Origin: Streptomyces sp. MNU76
Lineage (GTDB): Bacteria; Actinomycetota; Actinomycetes; Streptomycetales; Streptomycetaceae
NCBI RefSeq assembly: GCF_020982545.1
Contig: NZ_JAJKLK010000029.1
Coordinates: 62,001 to 126,000 of the forward strand
DNA: 64,000 bases
Reading direction: 5' to 3'
Part shown: piece by piece, positions 1 through 7,800 of the stretch
Position numbering within the stretch: the stretch's first letter is position 1
Layout of the letters: the number at the start of each line of letters is the position of its first letter
Notes under the pieces: generated by a model
What the model was told of the DNA's origin: nothing
The model's input: the letters and a program-made list of their open reading frames with translations, nothing else
Database searches by the model: none
Program-made: the position numbers and the translations under genes

Positions 1-2
1 AC

Positions 3-413
3 GTCGTGCTGGGGCTGGACCTCGACGAGCCCGACGACACGGTCGTCGCGTTCGCCTTCGAAGCGGCGGCACGGCGTGCGACGGGGCTGCGCGTCGTCCA
101 CGGACACGGCACGCTGCCGTACGGCGACAGAGGAGAGACAGGGGCCGAGCAGGCGCCGTCCAGGGCCGAGGACGAGCAGGGGTTGTCCGCCGTACTCACT
201 CCCTGGCGGGAGAAATTCCCCGGCGTGCGGGTGAGCGAGGAGGCCGTGGTCGGCCGCGCCGACGCGCATCTGGTGGACGCCTCCGCCGACGCCTGCCTGG
301 TGGTCGTGGGCCGCCGCATCCGCCGAACCCCGTTGGCCCCGCACATCGGTCCCGTGACCTACGCGGTCGTACGGCGATCGAGGGCACCGGTGGCCGTCGT
401 CCCGCACCCCTGA
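3..413 (+). CDS. Universal stress protein, C-terminal UspA domain (5' end outside window)
   Basis: The reading frame is open at the left edge of the window, so this is the 3' part of a gene. The residues match the second UspA domain of a two-domain universal stress protein. The segment opens with VVLGLDLDEPDD, carries the ATP-loop-like VVVGRRIRR, and ends VAVVPHP, as the paralogue at 41917 does. UspA proteins are cytosolic, often ATP-binding, stress and dormancy proteins; the ligand here is unknown. A strong bidirectional hairpin follows at 430-461. The missing N-terminal half is presumed to lie upstream. Confidence 0.85.
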   Translation, partial: VVLGLDLDEPDDTVVAFAFEAAARRATGLRVVHGHGTLPYGDRGETGAEQAPSRAEDEQGLSAVLTPWREKFPGVRVSEEAVVGRADAHLVDASADACLVVVGRRIRRTPLAPHIGPVTYAVVRRSRAPVAVVPHP

Positions 414-429
414 CGCGGCGCCCGCCCGA

Positions 430-461
430 CCGCCCCGCCCCGGACAGGAGGGGCAGGGCGG
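430..461. terminator. Bidirectional hairpin terminator between convergent genes
   Basis: Arms 430-441 and 450-461 pair over 11 of 12 positions around an 8-nt loop. The hairpin sits between the converging USP gene and ppdK. There is no U-tract, which is usual for actinomycetes. Confidence 0.6.
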
Positions 462-537
462 CGCTTTCGCGGGTGCGGGCGTCTTCACGGGTACGGGGCG
501 GAGCGACACCGCGGGGGATCGGCGCCGCTCCTGTCTC

Positions 538-3243
538 TCACTGTCCCGCTGAGCGCGGTGCCGCACGAGTGCCGTTGGTCCCGATCAGGGTGGCCCGGCC
601 GGCCTCCAGGCGGGCCACGGGGACGCGGAACGGGGAGCAGGAGACGTAGTCGAGCCCTGCCGCGTGGAAGAAGTGCACGGACTCCGGGTCGCCGCCGTGC
701 TCGCCGCACACCCCGATCGTCAGGTCGGGACGGGCGGCGCGGCCCTCGTCGACCGCGATCCGCACCAGGCGGCCCACACCGTCACGGTCGATCGTCTCGA
801 ACGGAGAGGCTGTGAAGACGCCCTTGTCGAGGTAGGCGGAGAAGAAGGCCGCCTCGACGTCGTCGCGGGAGAAGCCCCACGCGGTCTGGGTGAGGTCGTT
901 GGTGCCGAAGGAGAAGAACTCCGCCTGCTCGGCGATCCGGCCCGCGGTGAGCGCGGCCCTGGGCAGTTCGATCATCGTGCCGACGGGACAACGCACGGCC
1001 ACACCGGTCTCCTCCTCGACCTCGGCCAGCACCCGCTCCACCTCCTCGCGCGCGAGCCGGAGCTCCTCCACCGCGCCCACCAGCGGGACCATGATCTCCG
1101 CATGTGGCGCGCCGCCGGCCCGGACGCGTTCCACGACCGCCTCGGCGATCGCCCGGACCTGCATGGCGACCAGTCCGGGCACCACCAGCCCGAGGCGCAC
1201 GCCCCGCAGCCCGAGCATCGGGTTCACCTCGTGCATGCGGTCGACCGCCTCCAGCAGTTCGGTGTCGTGCGCGGCGGGCAGCTCGCCCCTGGCCTCGGCG
1301 GTGGCGACACGGACGGCGAGTTCGGTGCGGTCGGGCAGGAACTCGTGCAGCGGCGGGTCCAGCAGACGGATGGTGACCGGCAGGCCGTCCATCGCCTCCA
1401 GGATGCCGACGAAGTCCCGTCGTTGCAGGGGCAGCAGCGACCCGAGCGCCCGCTTGCGCTCGGTGTCGGAGCGGGCCAGGATCATCGCCTCGACCAGCGT
1501 GCGCCGCTCGCCGAGGAACATGTGCTCGGTGCGGCACAACCCGATGCCCTGCGCGCCGAACCGCCTGGCGCGGGCCGCGTCCTCGGGCGTGTCGGCGTTG
1601 GCGCGCACCTCCAGCCGGCGCACGGAGTCGGCGTGTCGCAGGGCCCGGGCGCCGGCCGCGACGATCGCGTCCGCCTGCTCGCCGGTCTCCAGGCAGCGCA
1701 TGAACGCCGAGGCCACCAACGGAACGCCACCCAGGTACACGGCACCGCTCGATCCGTCGACCGAGACGACCGTCCCCTCCTCGACGACGGTGCCGTCAGG
1801 TGTGGTGAAGCGGCGGGCGTCGGTGTTCACGGTGAGGTCCTCGGCGCCGCACACACAGACCTTGCCCAGGCCGCGGGCCACGACGGCGGCGTGGCTGGTC
1901 CTGCCCCCGCGGCTGGTCAGCACCGCCTCGGCGGCCAGCATCCCGGGCAGGTCGTCGGGGGTGGTCTCCTGACGTACGAGGACGACCTTCTCGCCGGCGG
2001 CGGCCCGGCGTACGGCCTCGGCCGAGTCGAAGACCGCCGCGCCGACCGCGGCACCGGGCGAGGCGGGCAGCCCGTGGGCGAGGGCCTCACCGGTCGCGGT
2101 GGTGTCGAAGCGCGGGAACATCAGCCGCGCCAGCCCGTCCCCGCTCACCCGGGCGAGCGCCTCGTCCGCAGTGATGAGCCCCTCCTCGACCAGCTCGGCG
2201 GCGATGGCGAACGCGGCCTCGGCGGTGCGCTTGCCGACCCGGGTCTGCAGCATCCACAGCCGACCTCGCTCGATGGTGAACTCGATGTCGCACAGGTCGC
2301 GGTAGTGCCGCTCCAGCGTGCCCATGTGGTCGCGCAGCCGCCGGTACGCATCCGGGTCCAGCCGTTCCAGGTCCGCCAGCGGGACGGTGTTGCGGGTACC
2401 GGCGACGACGTCCTCGCCCTGGGCGTTGGACAGATAGTCCCCGTAGAGCCCGGGGCGCCCGGTGGCCGGGTCCCGGGTGAAGGCCACACCGCTGCCGGAG
2501 TCGTTCCCGAGGTTGCCGAAGACCATGCGCTGCACGGTGACCGCGGTGCCCAGATCGTCGGGGATGTGCTCCCGCCTGCGGTACAGCCGGGCGCGCTCGC
2601 CGTTCCAGGAGCGGAAGACCGCGAGGACGGCGAGGCGCAGCTGCTCCGCCGGGGCCTGGGGGAATTCCTCCCCGGTCTCGTCGTGGATCAGGGACTTGTA
2701 GGTCTCCACGAGCCAGGCGAGGTCACCCGCGTCGAGCTGCACGTCGTCGTGGACCTCCCGCGCCTCCTTGAGCAGGGTGATGGCGCCTTCGAAGAGGGCC
2801 GCGTTGACCCCCATCACCGTGCTGCCGAACATCTGGACGAGCCGACGGTAGGAGTCCCAGGCGAACCGCTCGTTCCCCGACGTCTTGGCGAGTCCCTGGA
2901 CCGATTCGTCGTTCAGACCGATGTCCAGGACCGTCTCCATCATGCCGGGCATGGAGAACCGTGCTCCCGAGCGGACCGACAGCAGCAACGGGTCGTCCCG
3001 CTGCCCCAGGGACCGTCCGGCCGCCCGCTCCACGGCCGTCAGATGCCGGGAGATCTCCGCCGTCATCCCCTCCGGTTCGTCACCGGTGGCGAGGAAGGCC
3101 CGACAGGCCTCGGTGGTGACGATGAAACCGGGCGGGACCGGGAGACCCAGCCGGGTCATCTCGGCCAGGTTCGCTCCCTTGCCGCCGAGCAGGTCGGCCA
3201 TGTCCCGGCCGCCCTCCGTGAAGTCGTACACGTAACGGGCCAT
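538..3243 (-). CDS. ppdK: Pyruvate, phosphate dikinase
   Basis: A 901-residue cytosolic enzyme that interconverts pyruvate + ATP + Pi with PEP + AMP + PPi, linking glycolysis and gluconeogenesis at low energy charge. The N-terminal ATP-grasp part starts with the GGKGANLAEM motif. The swivelling phosphohistidine domain has SRGGRTSHAAVVARG, with the catalytic His near residue 451. The C-terminal PEP/pyruvate TIM barrel has FFSFGTNDLTQ and the acid/base Cys in GVCGEHGGDP near residue 846. Length matches the family. ATG 3243 is chosen because GGAGGAG lies just upstream and the conserved N-terminus MARYVYDF begins there; the frame stays open further upstream without conservation. It is divergent from the sensor kinase, with a DevR-like box midway at 3339. 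Confidence 0.97.
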   Translation of the reverse strand: MARYVYDFTEGGRDMADLLGGKGANLAEMTRLGLPVPPGFIVTTEACRAFLATGDEPEGMTAEISRHLTAVERAAGRSLGQRDDPLLLSVRSGARFSMPGMMETVLDIGLNDESVQGLAKTSGNERFAWDSYRRLVQMFGSTVMGVNAALFEGAITLLKEAREVHDDVQLDAGDLAWLVETYKSLIHDETGEEFPQAPAEQLRLAVLAVFRSWNGERARLYRRREHIPDDLGTAVTVQRMVFGNLGNDSGSGVAFTRDPATGRPGLYGDYLSNAQGEDVVAGTRNTVPLADLERLDPDAYRRLRDHMGTLERHYRDLCDIEFTIERGRLWMLQTRVGKRTAEAAFAIAAELVEEGLITADEALARVSGDGLARLMFPRFDTTATGEALAHGLPASPGAAVGAAVFDSAEAVRRAAAGEKVVLVRQETTPDDLPGMLAAEAVLTSRGGRTSHAAVVARGLGKVCVCGAEDLTVNTDARRFTTPDGTVVEEGTVVSVDGSSGAVYLGGVPLVASAFMRCLETGEQADAIVAAGARALRHADSVRRLEVRANADTPEDAARARRFGAQGIGLCRTEHMFLGERRTLVEAMILARSDTERKRALGSLLPLQRRDFVGILEAMDGLPVTIRLLDPPLHEFLPDRTELAVRVATAEARGELPAAHDTELLEAVDRMHEVNPMLGLRGVRLGLVVPGLVAMQVRAIAEAVVERVRAGGAPHAEIMVPLVGAVEELRLAREEVERVLAEVEEETGVAVRCPVGTMIELPRAALTAGRIAEQAEFFSFGTNDLTQTAWGFSRDDVEAAFFSAYLDKGVFTASPFETIDRDGVGRLVRIAVDEGRAARPDLTIGVCGEHGGDPESVHFFHAAGLDYVSCSPFRVPVARLEAGRATLIGTNGTRAAPRSAGQ

Positions 3244-3338
3244 GACGCCGGTCTCCTCCGGTTGGCTGCGGACTCGCCTCAGCTCCAGCGTCGGACGGCC
3301 GGCGCTCCGCCCGGCAGGTGCTGTCCGTCCCCCGCGGC

Positions 3339-3352
3339 GGGCCGATGGGCCC
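3339..3352. promoter_or_regulatory. DevR-like box, ppdK / sensor-kinase divergent promoter
   Basis: GGGCCGATGGGCCC lies about 96 bp upstream of both divergent start codons. It fits the 14-bp palindrome that recurs across the window. Confidence 0.55.
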
Positions 3353-3446
3353 TGGTCCGCTGTTCGACCCCGGCTGCGCGGACTACCGTGGCTCGTGACC
3401 GGAAGGGTCGGTGCCCCCTCGCTGGAACCGAGGACGGAGGAGCACG

Positions 3447-5165
3447 GTGGCAAGCTCCGACGAAGCCCGTGTGAGGCTGCCGCAGCTGAGGCTGGATGAG
3501 CTGCTGGAGGAGTTGCAGGCGCGTCTGGATGCGGCGCGGGGGACGCGGGATCGGGTGCACAGTCTGTTGGAGGCGGTGCTGTCGGTCGGGCGTGAGCTGG
3601 AGTTGGAGCAGGCGTTGCGGGGCATCGTGGAGGCGGCTGCGGTGCTGGTGGACGCGGAGTATGCGGCGTTGGGTGTGATCGGGCCGGACGGGAAGCGGTT
3701 GTCGGCGTTTCATACGGTGGGGGTGAGTGAGGAGCGGATTGCGTTGATCGGTCCGTTTCCGGAGGGGCACGGGATTCTGGGGGAGTTGATCAGTCATCCG
3801 GAGCCGTTGCGTCTGGCGAGGTTGTCGGAGCATCCGGCGTCGTACGGTTTTCCGCCGAATCATCCGCCGATGAATTCGTTTCTGGGTGTGCCGATCCGGG
3901 TGCGTGAGCAGGTGTTCGGGAATTTGTATCTGACGGAGAAGCGGGGTGGGGCGCGGTTCGACGAGGAGGACGAGTCGGTGCTGTCGACGTTGGCGGTGGC
4001 GGCGGGTGTGGCGATCGACAACGCGCGGTTGTACGAGGAGTCGCGGTTGCGGGAGCGGTGGCTGCGCGCCAACGCCGAGATCACCCACAGCCTGATGTCG
4101 GGAGCGGAGCAGGCCCTGGTGCTCAGGCTGATCGCCGGGCGGGCCAGCGAGATCACCGGCGCCGCTCTCACGGTCGTCGCGGTGCCGATGGCGGGCACCG
4201 ACTCGCTCACGGTGGATCTGGCCATCGGAGAGGAGGCGCGGACGCTGAGCGGGCTGGTCCTGCCCGTCGAGGGCACCCTGATCGGCGAGGCCTTCGCCGC
4301 CGCGACCGCGGTCACCAGCGAGGACGTCACCCACGATGAGCGGGTGTGGGCCGGACCGCCACGCTTCGACGATCTCGGCCCGGCCGTGGCCGTCCCCGTC
4401 GGCACCCGCGACGAAGGCATCCGTGGCGTCGTCCTCCTGGTCCGGGAGGCGGGACAGTCGCCCTTCACCGCGAAGGAGACCGAGCCGCTGCGCGTCTTCG
4501 CCGCTCAGGCGGCCATCGCCATGGAACTGGCCGAACGCCGACGGGACGTCGAGGAGGTCGCGGTCCTCAAGGACCGCGACCGGATCGCCCGGGACCTGCA
4601 CGACCTCGCCATCCAGCGTCTCTTCGCCACCGGCATGACCCTGCAGAGCGCGGGCCGCCTCATCGAGCACCCGGAGGCCTCCGAGCGCGTACTGCGGGCC
4701 GTGGACGACCTCGACGAGACCATCAAGATCATCAGATCGACCATCTTCGGGCTGCGCACGCGGGACGGCGCGGCCGACGTCGGCCTGCGGACCCGCGTGG
4801 TGCGGGTCGCCGCGGAATCGGCGCCGACCCTGGGATTCGCCCCGAGCATCCGGATGGAGGGGCTCATCGACACCGACGTACCGAAGGAGACCGCCGACCA
4901 CCTGGTCGCCGTGCTGTCCGAGGCGTTGACCAACATCGCCCGCCACGCCGGCGCGGACCGCGCCGAGATCGTGGTGACGACCGACGGGCGGGAGCTGGTG
5001 CTGACGGTCCGGGACCACGGGGTCGGCATACCGCCGGACGGCCGCCGCGGCGGCCTGCGCAACATGGCCGAACGGGCCGAACAGCTCGGCGGCCGGATGG
5101 AGTGGCAGTGCCCCGAGGAAGGCGGCACCACGCTGGTGTGGCGGGTGCCGGTGGCGCGGTCGTAG
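3447..5165 (+). CDS. DevS/DosS-type GAF sensor histidine kinase
   Basis: A 572-residue soluble two-component kinase with two N-terminal GAF domains (about 45-205 and 225-370), a HisKA_3 dimerisation domain with the phospho-acceptor in RIARDLHDLA (His385), and a C-terminal HATPase (EALTNIARHAG, then DHGVGI). In the first GAF domain FPPNHPPM places a His (139) in the context of the haem-ligating His of mycobacterial DevS/DosS, so a haem-based oxygen/redox sensor is likely. GTG 3447 is chosen for the GGAGG spacing. The likely partner is the NarL-type regulator at 10912. Codons 15-205 use G/T-ending codons (ttg, gtg, cgg, gat), unlike the C-rich remainder; see findings. Confidence 0.93.
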   Translation: MASSDEARVRLPQLRLDELLEELQARLDAARGTRDRVHSLLEAVLSVGRELELEQALRGIVEAAAVLVDAEYAALGVIGPDGKRLSAFHTVGVSEERIALIGPFPEGHGILGELISHPEPLRLARLSEHPASYGFPPNHPPMNSFLGVPIRVREQVFGNLYLTEKRGGARFDEEDESVLSTLAVAAGVAIDNARLYEESRLRERWLRANAEITHSLMSGAEQALVLRLIAGRASEITGAALTVVAVPMAGTDSLTVDLAIGEEARTLSGLVLPVEGTLIGEAFAAATAVTSEDVTHDERVWAGPPRFDDLGPAVAVPVGTRDEGIRGVVLLVREAGQSPFTAKETEPLRVFAAQAAIAMELAERRRDVEEVAVLKDRDRIARDLHDLAIQRLFATGMTLQSAGRLIEHPEASERVLRAVDDLDETIKIIRSTIFGLRTRDGAADVGLRTRVVRVAAESAPTLGFAPSIRMEGLIDTDVPKETADHLVAVLSEALTNIARHAGADRAEIVVTTDGRELVLTVRDHGVGIPPDGRRGGLRNMAERAEQLGGRMEWQCPEEGGTTLVWRVPVARS

Positions 5166-5187
5166 GGGACGTCCGGCGCGGCGACGG

Positions 5188-5201
5188 GGCCGCTCGGCCC
5201 C
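5188..5201. promoter_or_regulatory. DevR-like box upstream of CBS-BON gene
   Basis: GGGCCGCTCGGCCC is embedded in a wider near-perfect palindrome (5185-5204), 72 bp upstream of the ATG at 5273. The GC-rich stem could also act as a terminator for the kinase gene. Confidence 0.55.
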
Positions 5202-5272
5202 GTGCCAGGACAGGCCCGGAGCCCGACGCTGAGGGTGTAGCGCTGCGTCACCCGAGCGCCCTGGAGGTCGTC

Positions 5273-6064
5273 ATGGCCGGTACACCCCATCTCGTGAGCG
5301 ATGTGATGACCCGCACCGTGGGGGCCGTGCGTCATCGGGCGGCATTCAAGGACGTCGTGCGGGCCATGCGGCAGTGGCACGTCAGCGCGGTTCCCGTCGT
5401 GGACGACGAAGGGCATGTCGTGGGCGTCCTCTCCGAGGCCGACCTGCTGCACAAGGAAGCACTGCGTGACGGTGACCCGGACCTGCCCAGGGCCGGACAC
5501 ACCCCCAGGGCCGGGCCCCCGTATCCGCCGCTCCGGCGTCTGTCGGACCTCTCCAAGGCGGCCGCGGTGGCGGCGGGGGAACTCATGACCGCGCCGGCGG
5601 TCACCGTCCGAGCGGACACGACCTTGGCCCAGGCCGCCCGGCTGATGGCCCGGCACCGGGTCAAGCGGCTTCCCGTGGTCGACGCCAACGGTCGGCTGTG
5701 CGGTGTGGTCAGCCGCTCCGATCTGCTGAAGGTGTTCCTGCGCGACGATGCCGACATCGCAGACGAGATCCGGCGCGAAGTTCTGCCGAGGCTCACCCCG
5801 GACGCTGACGAACCGGTTCGGGTGGATGTACGCAAAGGCGTCGTGATCCTCAGGGGCCGGGTCCGGCACGCCGTCCTCGTCCCGGTGGCCACTCGTCTCG
5901 CACGCGCCGTCGAGGGAGTCGTGGACGTCGACTGCGGGCTCACCGGCCCGGCCACCGCCCCGACCTCGACCAGCGCGTCGGATCGTGAAGCCGGGCAGGG
6001 ACCGTGCGGCAGTGCGACACATCGTGAAGGCGCCCCGGACAGGGAAGTGAACGCCCGACCGTGA
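5273..6064 (+). CDS. CBS-domain pair protein with C-terminal BON domain
   Basis: 263 residues. CBS1 (about 8-65) begins VSDVMTRTVGAV and contains VSAVPVVDDEGHVVGVLSEADLL. CBS2 (about 105-165) contains VKRLPVVDANGRLCGVVSRSDLL. A BON-like segment follows (about 178-235). CBS pairs usually bind adenine nucleotides and sense energy state; the mycobacterial DosR-regulon protein Rv2626c (Hrp1) is a CBS pair without BON. ATG 5273 follows CTGGAGG. One of four paralogues in the window (43568, 50937, 56285). The HAD gene begins 11 bp downstream, so the two are probably co-transcribed. The low-complexity C-terminal tail is not conserved. Confidence 0.9.
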   Translation: MAGTPHLVSDVMTRTVGAVRHRAAFKDVVRAMRQWHVSAVPVVDDEGHVVGVLSEADLLHKEALRDGDPDLPRAGHTPRAGPPYPPLRRLSDLSKAAAVAAGELMTAPAVTVRADTTLAQAARLMARHRVKRLPVVDANGRLCGVVSRSDLLKVFLRDDADIADEIRREVLPRLTPDADEPVRVDVRKGVVILRGRVRHAVLVPVATRLARAVEGVVDVDCGLTGPATAPTSTSASDREAGQGPCGSATHREGAPDREVNARP

Positions 6065-6074
6065 AGGAGGCCGC

Positions 6075-6833
6075 ATGGCCGGCATAACCCGGGAACCGCT
6101 CGCTCCGGTGCTGGGGCCAGTCCGGGCGGTCGTGTTCGACACCGACGGAGTGATCACCGACTCGGCACGGGTGCACGCCGCGGCCTGGAAGACCGCCTTC
6201 GACGCCTTCCTGCGTGCGCACCCGCCCGGAGCCCCGTGGCAGGGGCGCCCCTTCGACGTCCGCGACGACTATCTGCGCTTCGTGGACGGCAGGTCCCGGC
6301 TCGACGGGGCCGCGGCCTTCCTCGCGTCGCGTGGCTTCGAGCCGTCCGAGCGGACGGTGCGTGACGTGGCGGCGGACAAGGAACGGCTGTTCACCCGGCG
6401 GCTGAGCGAACAGGGCGTCGACGCCTACCCGGGGACGGTACGGCTGGTCCGTGCCCTTCGGGCTGCACGCGTCCCCGTGGCGGCGGTGTCGGCCTCCCGG
6501 CACGCCCGTGAGCTGCTGACCGGGGCGGGGGTGGTGGAGCTCTTCGACGCCCTGGTCGACGGGGGAGAGGCGGCCCGGCTGGGTCTCGCCGGCAAGCCGT
6601 GCCCCGACCTGTTCCTGGAGGCGGCTCGCCGACTGGGTGTCCCCCCGGACCGTGCGGCCGTCGTCGAGGACGCCCTGGCGGGAGTCGAGGCGGGACGGCG
6701 CGGCGGCTTCCTCCTGGTCGTCGGAGTGGACCGTGCCCAGGGCCCCGGCACCGCAGAGCGCCTGCTGCGGCACGGTGCCGACCTGGTCGTCGGTGACCTC
6801 GGTGAACTCCTCGACGGCGGACCTCGGCGGTGA
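6075..6833 (+). CDS. HAD-family beta-phosphoglucomutase-like hydrolase
   Basis: 252 residues. HAD motif I is VFDTDGVITDS (Asp22 nucleophile, Asp24 acid/base); the helical cap carries DYLRFVDGRSR, as in beta-phosphoglucomutases; the motif II region is AVSASRHA, motif III Lys is in GKPCPDLF and motif IV in VVEDALAG. It probably converts beta-glucose-1-phosphate to glucose-6-phosphate, the step after a GH65 inverting phosphorylase, and such a phosphorylase is encoded at 45731. The mycobacterial DosR-regulon protein Rv2006 carries related HAD and GH65 parts in one chain. The RBS AAGGAGG overlaps the stop of the CBS gene. Confidence 0.88.
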   Translation: MAGITREPLAPVLGPVRAVVFDTDGVITDSARVHAAAWKTAFDAFLRAHPPGAPWQGRPFDVRDDYLRFVDGRSRLDGAAAFLASRGFEPSERTVRDVAADKERLFTRRLSEQGVDAYPGTVRLVRALRAARVPVAAVSASRHARELLTGAGVVELFDALVDGGEAARLGLAGKPCPDLFLEAARRLGVPPDRAAVVEDALAGVEAGRRGGFLLVVGVDRAQGPGTAERLLRHGADLVVGDLGELLDGGPRR

Positions 6834-6893
6834 GGAGCCGCCGGGACCCACATCGCACGGGACGCGCCGCGCGGGTTCCGGGCTCGGCTCCCG
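6834..6893. terminator. Imperfect long inverted repeat between convergent genes
   Basis: GGAGCCG plus CCGGGACCC on the left can pair with GGGTTCCGG plus CTCGGCTCC on the right, with a bulge. Position between converging genes suggests a shared terminator. Confidence 0.4.
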
Positions 6894-6898
6894 CCCGG

Positions 6899-7489
6899 TC
6901 AGCCCGTCTTCTGGCTCCACAGCGGGCCGATCCGGGCCCACTCGGTGCCCCACAGCGCGACCCGACGCCGGTCGAGCCACCAGCGTCCGGCGCCGCCGAC
7001 ACCGAACACCAGACCACTCAGGGCGAGCCCGGTGGCGACGCCCAGGACACCCGCCTCCACGGCCGCCTCGGCCGGCGTGGGCGGCTCCGTGCTCAGTCCA
7101 CCCCGACCGTCGGTCCAGACCTTCACCTCGGTCCCGGCCCGCTGCCCGGTCTCCACCAGGGTCGAACCCTCACGGATGGCGCCTTCGGGGCTGGTCCAGC
7201 GCACCTTCGCCGAGGCTCTGTCGTACGTGCCGCCCACACCCGTGGCCGTCCGCGGGACGTCGGAGACGAGCACGGCCGAAACGGGACGACGGTCGGCGCG
7301 CTGTGCGGTGAAGACCCCCTCGGCGGAGCGGGCCGTCACGACTCCGGTGATCGTGCCGCCGACCACGACGGCGATCCACACGGCCAGCACGATCCACGCC
7401 TCCGTCGCGTCGTCGCGTCGTCGCAGCGGGTTCCGCCGCCACCGCCACAGTGCCCTGCTGGTCTTCCTCGGGTGCCTGCCGCCGTTCAT
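6899..7489 (-). CDS. Rv1733c-like two-helix membrane protein
   Basis: 196 residues. A basic N-terminus with WRWRRNPLRRRDD is followed by one transmembrane helix (about 30-52), a roughly 100-residue extracytoplasmic domain rich in Thr and Val, a second helix (about 155-177) and a short cytoplasmic tail ending GTEWARIGPLWSQ. This is the architecture of the mycobacterial DosR-regulon antigen Rv1733c; the function is unknown. ATG 7489 follows GAGGAGG. A paralogue with the same RWRANPLRRRSD and DTEWARIGPQW signatures is at 54955. It is divergent from the dehydrogenase at 7801, with several DevR-like boxes in between. Confidence 0.85.
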   Translation of the reverse strand: MNGGRHPRKTSRALWRWRRNPLRRRDDATEAWIVLAVWIAVVVGGTITGVVTARSAEGVFTAQRADRRPVSAVLVSDVPRTATGVGGTYDRASAKVRWTSPEGAIREGSTLVETGQRAGTEVKVWTDGRGGLSTEPPTPAEAAVEAGVLGVATGLALSGLVFGVGGAGRWWLDRRRVALWGTEWARIGPLWSQKTG

Positions 7490-7574
7490 CGGTCCGAGCC
7501 TCCTCGTAGCCGTCTCCTCAGGAAGGTGACAGCCGGGGAACGGCCGGAACATGGGCCGAGCAGGCGCCGACCCC

Positions 7575-7588
7575 GGGCCGATCGGGAC
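7575..7588. promoter_or_regulatory. DevR-like box (upstream of Rv1733c-like gene)
   Basis: GGGCCGATCGGGAC lies about 86-99 bp upstream of the 7489 start on the minus strand. It is a strong left half-site with a partial right half. Confidence 0.45.
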
Positions 7589-7606
7589 CAAGTCCGCCGC
7601 GCGGAA

Positions 7607-7620
7607 GGGACCTTCAGCCC
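7607..7620. promoter_or_regulatory. DevR-like box closest to the mycobacterial consensus
   Basis: GGGACCTTCAGCCC matches the mycobacterial core GGGACTTTAGTCCC at 11 of 14 positions, with the same half-site spacing. It lies in the divergent promoter region between 7489 and 7801. Confidence 0.6.
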
Positions 7621-7648
7621 TGGCCCGGTCGGGGCCCGGCGACCGAGG

Positions 7649-7662
7649 GGGCCGACCGGCCC
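7649..7662. promoter_or_regulatory. DevR-like box (alcohol dehydrogenase promoter)
   Basis: GGGCCGACCGGCCC has perfect 6-bp arms around AC and lies about 140 bp upstream of ATG 7801. The identical 14-mer recurs at 48134. Confidence 0.6.
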
Positions 7663-7800
7663 ATGCGAGGTCCGGCCTGGAGGGCCAAGCTGGATCTGCG
7701 GGGCAATCCCGGCACCCGCACCTGTGTCCGGGCGCAGCGGTCCATGGGTGAAACGACCGGTCCGCGGACCCGGGGGAGACAGAGAAAGGCAGGGATCGTC

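Noticed and set aside
430..461. DevR-like box at the USP/ppdK junction
   Set aside because: The G/C-rich arms are separated by 8 nt and lie between convergent 3' ends, so a terminator fits better.
3403..3416. GGGTCGGTGCCCC as another DevR-like box
   Set aside because: Spacing is one base short and the arms match poorly; it overlaps the region next to the kinase ribosome binding site.
664..3474. Long open frame on the plus strand opposite ppdK
   Set aside because: Its codons mirror the third-position bias of ppdK and the protein is His/Gly/Asp-rich low complexity; a typical high-GC antisense shadow.
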